Positions 58,879 through 64,000 of a DNA stretch of 64,000 nucleotides are shown piece by piece (within the stretch, counting starts at the first letter, position 1; the number at the start of each line of letters is the position of its first letter). The position numbers were made by a program, and so were the translations under genes. A model generated the notes under the pieces. It saw only the letters and a program-made list of their open reading frames with translations. It was not told where the DNA came from and searched no databases. Source of the stretch: Subtercola sp. Z020 (GTDB lineage: Bacteria; Actinomycetota; Actinomycetes; Actinomycetales; Microbacteriaceae); NCBI RefSeq assembly GCF_002931235.1, contig NZ_PSTT01000100.1, forward strand, positions 1 through 64,000, written 5' to 3'.

Positions 58879-60020
58879 TCTTCGAAGGTGATGACGGTCT
58901 TCAGGCAGCCGTCGAGCTTGGCAGAGAACAGGTGGTATCCCTCGGCGATGTGCTCGAGCGGGATGCGGTGGGTGATGATGTCGCGTGGCGTCAGGTGCCC
59001 GGCCGCGATGTGTTCGAGCAGCCGCGGCCACTGCCTCTTCGCCGGCGCCTGGTTGGTGCGGATGGTCAGGCCCTTGTTCATCGCGTCACCGAACTTGACG
59101 GCGCTGAAGAGCGGGCCGTAGGCACCCATGACCGAAATGGTGCCGCCCTTCCGCACGCCGTCGATCGCCCAGTTCAGCGCCACCGGCGAGCCGCCCTGGA
59201 GCTTCAGCTTCGAGGCGGTGATGTGCTGGAGCAGGTTGCCGTCGGCTTCGGCGCCGACCGCGTCGATGACGACGTCGGCGCCCAGCCAGTCGGTCTGCTT
59301 CTTCAGTTCCAGCACGATGTCGTTGACCTCGGTGAAGTTGATCGTCTCGGCGTACGCGAACTCCTGCGCCTTCGCCAGCCGGTAGTCGAGGTGGTCGATG
59401 ACGATGACCCGGCCGGCGCCCATCAGCCAGGCCGAGCGTGCCGCGAACTGGCCCACAGGGCCGGCGCCGAACACGACGACGGTGTCGCCCTCGACGATGT
59501 CGCCGAGCTGGGCGCCGAAGTACCCCGTGGCCAGGGCGTCCGTCATCAGCAACGCGTCTTCGTCGTCGAGGCCGTCGGGGATGATCGAGGGCCCCACATC
59601 GGCGAGGGGAACCCGCACGTACTCGGCCTGGCCCCCGTCGTAGCCGCCGCAGGTGTGCGAGTAGCCGTAGATGCCGCCCACCGCCGTCGCGTTGGGGTTC
59701 ACGTTGTGGCAGTTGGAGTAGAGCCCCTTGGCGCAGAAGTAGCAGGTACCGCAGTAGATGTTGAACGGCACCATCACGCGGTCGCCGACCGACAGGTTCT
59801 GAACCGAGGGCCCGACCTCGTGCACGACCCCGATGAACTCGTGCCCGAACGTCGAGCCGACGCGGGTGTCGGGCATCATGCCGTGGTAGAGGTGCAGGTC
59901 TGAGCCGCAGATGGCCGCCCGCGTCACCCGCACGATGGCGTCGTTGGGGTGTTCGATCTTCGGGATGTTCTTCTCTTCGACACGGATCTTGTACGGTCCG
60001 CGGTACACCATTGCCTGCAT
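58875..60020 (-). CDS. Zinc-dependent alcohol dehydrogenase (formaldehyde dehydrogenase-like)
   Basis: A 381-aa MDR enzyme, the third of this branch in the cluster: AAICGSDLHLYHGMMPDTRV, FGHEFIGVVHEVGPSVQNLS, CGTCYFCAKGLYSNC (structural zinc), VVVFGAGPVGQFAARSAWLM, DVVIDAVGAEADG. Start at ATG 60020 (MQAMVYRGPYK); sequence further upstream is non-homologous. Expected to oxidise aldehydes or alcohols with NAD. Confidence 0.92.
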   Translation of the reverse strand: MQAMVYRGPYKIRVEEKNIPKIEHPNDAIVRVTRAAICGSDLHLYHGMMPDTRVGSTFGHEFIGVVHEVGPSVQNLSVGDRVMVPFNIYCGTCYFCAKGLYSNCHNVNPNATAVGGIYGYSHTCGGYDGGQAEYVRVPLADVGPSIIPDGLDDEDALLMTDALATGYFGAQLGDIVEGDTVVVFGAGPVGQFAARSAWLMGAGRVIVIDHLDYRLAKAQEFAYAETINFTEVNDIVLELKKQTDWLGADVVIDAVGAEADGNLLQHITASKLKLQGGSPVALNWAIDGVRKGGTISVMGAYGPLFSAVKFGDAMNKGLTIRTNQAPAKRQWPRLLEHIAAGHLTPRDIITHRIPLEHIAEGYHLFSAKLDGCLKTVITFED

Positions 60021-60215
60021 GTGTTCTGCCTTCTGCCTTCCGTCGACTGCGTTCGAAGAGACTCCACCGCAGAAACGCGTCGGAACACAGGGGTTGAATT
60101 CCTGGCGCACGACCGCATAACGCCTCTTGCAGCGGGTCGCCCCAAAAAACAAGTCCTATGCGCCCGCCCGGCGATCTTCTGTGATGGAACGCATCGGGCA
60201 GAAGGAGGAACACGC

Positions 60216-60440
60216 ATGGCAGAACGCCGACAGCCGCGCGCCGAGCGCGCGCTCTCCGCTGCCGCATCGACCTCCCTGCTCCGGGGCCGGAGCCGGGCCG
60301 GGCTCCTGCTGCTTCCGGCCGCCGTTCCGTTCGCGCTCATTCCCCGCTTCAGCGCGCGGTCGCCCCGGCACGTGGTCGTAGCCCTCTCCGCACTGCCGTT
60401 CGTCGGGGCCGCGGCGTGGCGCTCGTGGGCGGAGGCCTGA
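60216..60440 (+). CDS. Small membrane protein
   Basis: A 74-aa basic protein with one or two hydrophobic segments ([35 protein letters not shown]). A strong GAAGGAGGA site precedes the ATG, and the nitroreductase begins two bases after its stop, so it is a real member of that operon. No family recognised. Confidence 0.7.
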   Translation: MAERRQPRAERALSAAASTSLLRGRSRAGLLLLPAAVPFALIPRFSARSPRHVVVALSALPFVGAAAWRSWAEA

Positions 60441-60442
60441 CG

Positions 60443-61246
60443 ATGGAACTGCTCGAAGCGATCCGCCGGCGGAAGACGACGAACGGCCCGTTCCTGCCCG
60501 ACCCCGTCGCCGAATTCGACCAGCGCCTCCTGATCGAAGCGGCCGGGCGGGCGCCCTCGCAGTTGAACAGCCAGCCGTGGCGGTTCGTGGTCATCGACGA
60601 ACGGTCGCTCATCGAGCAGATCGCCGAGATCAGCGGCGGCAGCATGACCGAGGCGATGTCGAACGGCACGTTCTTCGAACGCTACAAGCGGTACTTCCGG
60701 TTCAGTCAGCGCGAGATGGAGACCCGCCGCGACGGGATGCTCTTCGACAGGATGCCCGCGCCCCTCCGGCCGTTCACCACGCAGGTCTTCACCCCGCGGG
60801 GGCAGAAGATGATGAACGCGTTGAAGGTGCCGCAGACGCTGGGGGCGGAGAACCGGCGACTCGTCTCCGGCTCCCCCCTGCTGCTCGCCGCCCTGCTGGA
60901 CCGGGCGGAGTACCGGCCCGGCGAGCTCTCGTCGTTCTACTCGGTGTTCAGCCTGGGGGCAGCCATGGAGAACGTCTGGCTGACGACGCTTCAGCTCGGC
61001 ATGGGCATCCAGTTCGTCTCGTTCCCGATGGAGGTGCCCGGGCAGTGGGAGCGCATCGAGACGCTGCTCGACGTTCCCGACGATCTTGAACTGATGGCGG
61101 TCTACCGGCTCGGCTACCTGCCAGCCGACCAGCGCCGCCCCTCGATCGACTGGACGAGCCACCAGCGCAAGCTGCCCTCCCAGTACGTGTTCGACAACAG
61201 CTGTCGCGTTCCGCGCGTCGGCTGGGATTCACCGCCTGCTGAATGA
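60443..61246 (+). CDS. Nitroreductase family FMN enzyme
   Basis: A 267-aa nitroreductase: [34 protein letters not shown] (FMN binding), [20 protein letters not shown] and [24 protein letters not shown] site in the end of the small upstream gene sets ATG 60443. Longer than minimal nitroreductases because of a central insert ([20 protein letters not shown]). Likely reduces quinones, nitro compounds or dehydrogenates a thioether-type substrate. Confidence 0.92.
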   Translation: MELLEAIRRRKTTNGPFLPDPVAEFDQRLLIEAAGRAPSQLNSQPWRFVVIDERSLIEQIAEISGGSMTEAMSNGTFFERYKRYFRFSQREMETRRDGMLFDRMPAPLRPFTTQVFTPRGQKMMNALKVPQTLGAENRRLVSGSPLLLAALLDRAEYRPGELSSFYSVFSLGAAMENVWLTTLQLGMGIQFVSFPMEVPGQWERIETLLDVPDDLELMAVYRLGYLPADQRRPSIDWTSHQRKLPSQYVFDNSCRVPRVGWDSPPAE

Positions 61247-61253
61247 CAGGACT

Positions 61254-61273
61254 CTGGGCCGATTCCGGCCCAG
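61254..61273 (+). terminator. Perfect 8-bp stem-loop after the nitroreductase
   Basis: CTGGGCCG (61254-61261) and CGGCCCAG (61266-61273) with a four-base loop, just downstream of the nitroreductase stop and 20 bp before the next start. Acts as a terminator or attenuator; no T tract. Confidence 0.6.
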
Positions 61274-61293
61274 TTCAACCGAAAGGAAGAGAA

Positions 61294-61776
61294 ATGAGCA
61301 CCGCAGCATCCACACCGAACCAGCGACGCGAACGGAGCGCGGTGCAGACCGTGGCGCTGGTCGTCGGAATCGTCTTCCTACTCGTCGGAGTGGCCGGCTT
61401 CATCCCGGGCCTGACGACAGACATGTCGGGGATGGACATGGCCGGGCACACGTCTGACTCCATGCTGATGGGACTCTTCCAGGTCTCGGTGCTGCACAAC
61501 ATCGTGCACCTGCTGTTCGGCATCGCGGGCGTGCTCTTCTCCCGCACCGCCCGCGCAGCGCGCAACTATCTGGTCTGGGGCGGCGTGATCTACCTCGTGC
61601 TCTGGATCTACGGTCTGATCGTCGGCAACGACGACCGCGCGGCGAACTTCGTGCCCCTGAACACCGCCGACAACTGGCTGCACCTGTTCCTCGGGGTGGG
61701 CATGCTGCTGCTCGGCCTGCTGCTCCCCCGCGCAGTCGCCGGCTCCGCGCGCGGTACCCGCGCCCAGGCCCGGTGA
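61294..61776 (+). CDS. DUF4383 family membrane protein
   Basis: A 160-aa protein with four helices: ALVVGIVFLLVGVAGFIPG, VSVLHNIVHLLFGIAGVLF, YLVWGGVIYLVLWIYGLIVG and NTADNWLHLFLGVGMLLLGL. HNIVHLLFG and NTADNWLHL mark DUF4383. A Met/His-rich loop (DMSGMDMAGH) could bind copper or be incidental. Start at ATG 61294 behind AAAGGAAGAG. Confidence 0.9.
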   Translation: MSTAASTPNQRRERSAVQTVALVVGIVFLLVGVAGFIPGLTTDMSGMDMAGHTSDSMLMGLFQVSVLHNIVHLLFGIAGVLFSRTARAARNYLVWGGVIYLVLWIYGLIVGNDDRAANFVPLNTADNWLHLFLGVGMLLLGLLLPRAVAGSARGTRAQAR

Positions 61777-62573
61777 CCGCGCACGCTGCGGCGAGGGCCG
61801 GCTCCCGCAGTCTGGGCGGCGCCCGGCGGCCGCGTCTCACCGTCGACGTGGCACCGGGCATCCACCAGCTGGAGCACGGCTTCGTGAACAGCTACCTGGT
61901 GACAGAGGGCGACAGCGTCACCCTCGTCGACACAGGGCTGCCCACCACCTGGCCGCACCTGGTGGCCGCCCTCGGCCACCTCGGCCGGCAGGTCGGCGAC
62001 ATCCACGCCGTCGTTCTGACCCACGCGCACTTCGACCACCTCGGCGTCGCCGACCGGCTGCGGCGGCAGGGCACCCCCGTGTGGCTGCACCCGGGGGATC
62101 GCAAGATCGCCCGGCATCCGTACCGGTACGCCCACGAGCGGGCGCGCCTCGCGTATCCGCTCGCCTACCCGGCCGCGAGGCCCCTGCTGGCCGGCATGGC
62201 CCGGGCCGGAGCGCTCTGGGTCAGAGGCGTGGAGGCGACCGTCGACCTGGCGACGTCGGGCGAAGTCGACGTGCCGGGGCGGCCGTCAGTCGTGTTCAGC
62301 CCGGGGCACACAGACGGTCATACAGCCCTGCACTTTCCCGGCAGGGGTGCGCTGCTGAGTGGCGACGCCCTCGTCACCCTCGACCCGTACACGGGCGGGC
62401 GCGGCCCGCAGATCGTGGCCGGGGCCGCGACGGCCGACTCCGAACAGGCCCTCGCGTCACTGCGGGCGCTGGCGGCGACGGATGCTGCGCTGGTGCTGCC
62501 GGGTCACGGCACGGTGTGGCGGCAGGGGATCGCCTCGGCCGTCGAGCGGGCGCTGGCGACCGGCGCGCACTGA
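61773..62573 (+). CDS. MBL-fold metallo-hydrolase
   Basis: A 266-aa metallo-beta-lactamase-fold enzyme with the metal motif LTHAHFDHLGVADRL, the fourth ligand region FSPGHTDGHTALHF, GDALVTLDP and a final LPGHGTVW. Starts GTG in a 4-bp overlap with DUF4383. Substrate unknown; thioester or lactone hydrolysis is usual. Confidence 0.92.
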   Translation: MTAHAAARAGSRSLGGARRPRLTVDVAPGIHQLEHGFVNSYLVTEGDSVTLVDTGLPTTWPHLVAALGHLGRQVGDIHAVVLTHAHFDHLGVADRLRRQGTPVWLHPGDRKIARHPYRYAHERARLAYPLAYPAARPLLAGMARAGALWVRGVEATVDLATSGEVDVPGRPSVVFSPGHTDGHTALHFPGRGALLSGDALVTLDPYTGGRGPQIVAGAATADSEQALASLRALAATDAALVLPGHGTVWRQGIASAVERALATGAH

Positions 62574-62611
62574 GCATCTTCAACCCCCCGGCGCCGGCGC
62601 TGACACTGGCC

Positions 62612-63976
62612 TCAGCCCCGGCCCTGCCGGCGGCCGGCGAGACGGGTGACACCGAAGAGGGCGCAGCCGACCGCGATGATGATGCCGGCCCGCAGCCAGA
62701 CCTCGCCGGTCTGCTGGGTCAGGAGGGCGACGCAGGAGAGCGCACCGAGCACGGGCAGAAAGCTCCAGACGCGAAAGTGCCGGTGTTCGACACGGTCGCG
62801 GCGCAGCACCAGAACCGCGATGTTGGTGCTGAGGAAGACCAGGAGCAGAAGCAGAACCACGGTCTGGGCGAGGGTCGCGATGCTGCCCGTGAGGGTCAGC
62901 GCCATGGCGATGCCCACCGTGACGACGATCGCCACCCACGGGGTGCCCCTGTTCGGCAGCACCCGCGAGAAGACGCCCGGCAGCAGCCCGCGGTTGCTCA
63001 TCCCGTACGCCATGCGGCTCGACATGATGAGTGTGAGCAGGGCCCCGTTCGCCACCGCGACGAGCGCGATGAGGCTGAACAGCCAGGCAGGGATGCCCAC
63101 ACCACTCGCCGAGATGACGGTCAGCAGCGGCCCGGTCGAGCTGGCGAGTTCGTCGGAGGGAACGGCGATGGATGCCGCGGTGCCCACCAGCACGTAGAGA
63201 ACACCCGCCGTCGCCAGCGCTCCGAACAGGGCCCTCGGGTAGACCCGGGCCGGATCCGTGACCTCCTCGGCGACGTTGGCGCTGGTCTCGAACCCGACGA
63301 ACGAGTAGTACGCCAGCAGCGCCGCCCCGAACACGGCGACCACCGGCGACGAGCCCTCTTCGAAGCGCACCGCGCGGCCGAGGTCGCCGCCACCGCCGCC
63401 CAGCAGCACTGCGACCGCGACGACGACGAGCACCAGGCCGGTGGTCTCGATCATGGTCATCACGAGGTTGGCGCGCACCGACTCCTTGATGCCGCGGGCG
63501 TTCAGCAGCCCGACGGCCGCGAGGAAGATGACGGCGCCGAGCACCGGCGGAATGTCGATGAAGGTCGCGAGATAGTCGCCGGCGAAGGCGAGCGCCAGCC
63601 CGGCCGCACTCACGACACCGGCGGCGACCATGCAGAAGCCGACGAGGAACGACACGAGGGGAACGCGGTACGCCCGCTCGGCGAACACCGCTGAGCCTCC
63701 CGCCTGCGGGTACTTCGTGACGAGCTCCGCGTACGACGCCGCCGTGAGCAGGGCCAGCAGCAACGCCACGATCATCGGGGCCCAGGTGACCCCGCCGACC
63801 TGCCCGGCGATCTGGCCGACGAGCGCGTAGATTCCGGCCCCGAGCACGTCGCCGAGAATGAAGAGGTAGAGCATGCGGCCCGAGATGTTGCGCTTCAGGC
63901 CACCCTTCTCGTCGCCGGTCGCCCGGTCGCCGGGTGTCTTCTGTGGGGGTGGGGCATCCACTCTGCGTTCAGTCAT
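62612..63976 (-). CDS. APC family amino acid permease
   Basis: A 454-aa transporter with 12 helices: MLYLFILGDVLGAGIYALVG (substrate-binding GAGIY-type motif), SFLVGFCMVAAGVVSAAGLA, YYSFVGFETSANVAEEVTDP, RVLPNRGTPWVAIVVTVGIA. ATG 63976 is preferred over GTG 63985; TACTGT seven bases upstream suggests a leaderless start. Imports or exchanges amino acids. Last gene before the window edge. Confidence 0.9.
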   Translation of the reverse strand: MTERRVDAPPPQKTPGDRATGDEKGGLKRNISGRMLYLFILGDVLGAGIYALVGQIAGQVGGVTWAPMIVALLLALLTAASYAELVTKYPQAGGSAVFAERAYRVPLVSFLVGFCMVAAGVVSAAGLALAFAGDYLATFIDIPPVLGAVIFLAAVGLLNARGIKESVRANLVMTMIETTGLVLVVVAVAVLLGGGGGDLGRAVRFEEGSSPVVAVFGAALLAYYSFVGFETSANVAEEVTDPARVYPRALFGALATAGVLYVLVGTAASIAVPSDELASSTGPLLTVISASGVGIPAWLFSLIALVAVANGALLTLIMSSRMAYGMSNRGLLPGVFSRVLPNRGTPWVAIVVTVGIAMALTLTGSIATLAQTVVLLLLLVFLSTNIAVLVLRRDRVEHRHFRVWSFLPVLGALSCVALLTQQTGEVWLRAGIIIAVGCALFGVTRLAGRRQGRG

Positions 63977-64000
63977 GGGCCCCACAGTACGAACCGCGCG

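Overview
The window is high-GC DNA with short intergenic gaps, many 4-bp ATGA/GTGA overlaps, frequent GTG/TTG starts and several families typical of Actinobacteria: an actinobacterial cytochrome c oxidase subunit IV (CtaF), a DUF664/DinB mycothiol-transferase-like protein, and remnants of an ECF sigma factor plus Asp23-like operon. The gene content and codon style suggest a soil- or plant-associated member of the Microbacteriaceae. This is an inference; no rRNA or housekeeping marker is present, and I saw no tRNA or CRISPR array.

Layout. 1-1064: a YhcG/DUF1016 gene that has lost the core of its nuclease domain, with one palindrome occurring in its leader and again inside it. 1115-10198: an SDR, a small membrane protein, a CE7 acetyl esterase, a LacI regulator, a sugar ABC importer and a GH3 glycosidase, a likely acetylated-xylan or similar hemicellulose unit. 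10668-14309: a Tat-targeted lipoprotein intradiol dioxygenase followed by tatA, tatC and tatB and then a LacI regulator, so an exported ring-cleavage enzyme appears to travel with its own Tat translocase. 14381-26596: GH30 with three F5/8C domains, a shortened aldo/keto reductase, LacI, a second sugar ABC importer, GH78 and GH43-like enzymes; together they suggest arabinogalactan-type glycan use.

26776-33935: a two-component system, an ABC transporter whose ATPase carries a one-base frameshift in Walker A, then DedA, a FetB-like permease, PAP2 and UppP, mostly with 4-bp overlaps. Three of these families act on undecaprenyl (pyro)phosphate, so this looks like a lipid-carrier recycling and envelope-stress operon. 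33978-43477: small accessory genes, an orphan resolvase-type res site (35674-35822), a deletion-generated fusion of a sigma factor N-terminus to an Asp23-like C-terminus, and a TetR-controlled FAD oxidoreductase/SnoaL pair. 43518-52072: a seven-gene operon (SIS, ROK kinase, oligopeptide-type ABC importer) divergent from a ROK repressor, probably for an amino sugar or muropeptide sugar.

52093-62573: a stress or redox cluster with three zinc alcohol dehydrogenases, a DJ-1/PfpI protein, DUF1345, DinB, an orphan CtaF, a nitroreductase, DUF4383 and an MBL hydrolase. A 10-mer (CAGGGGTTGA) recurs in three of its gaps and a four-copy GAGGA repeat forms one ribosome-binding site. The window closes with an APC-type amino acid permease.
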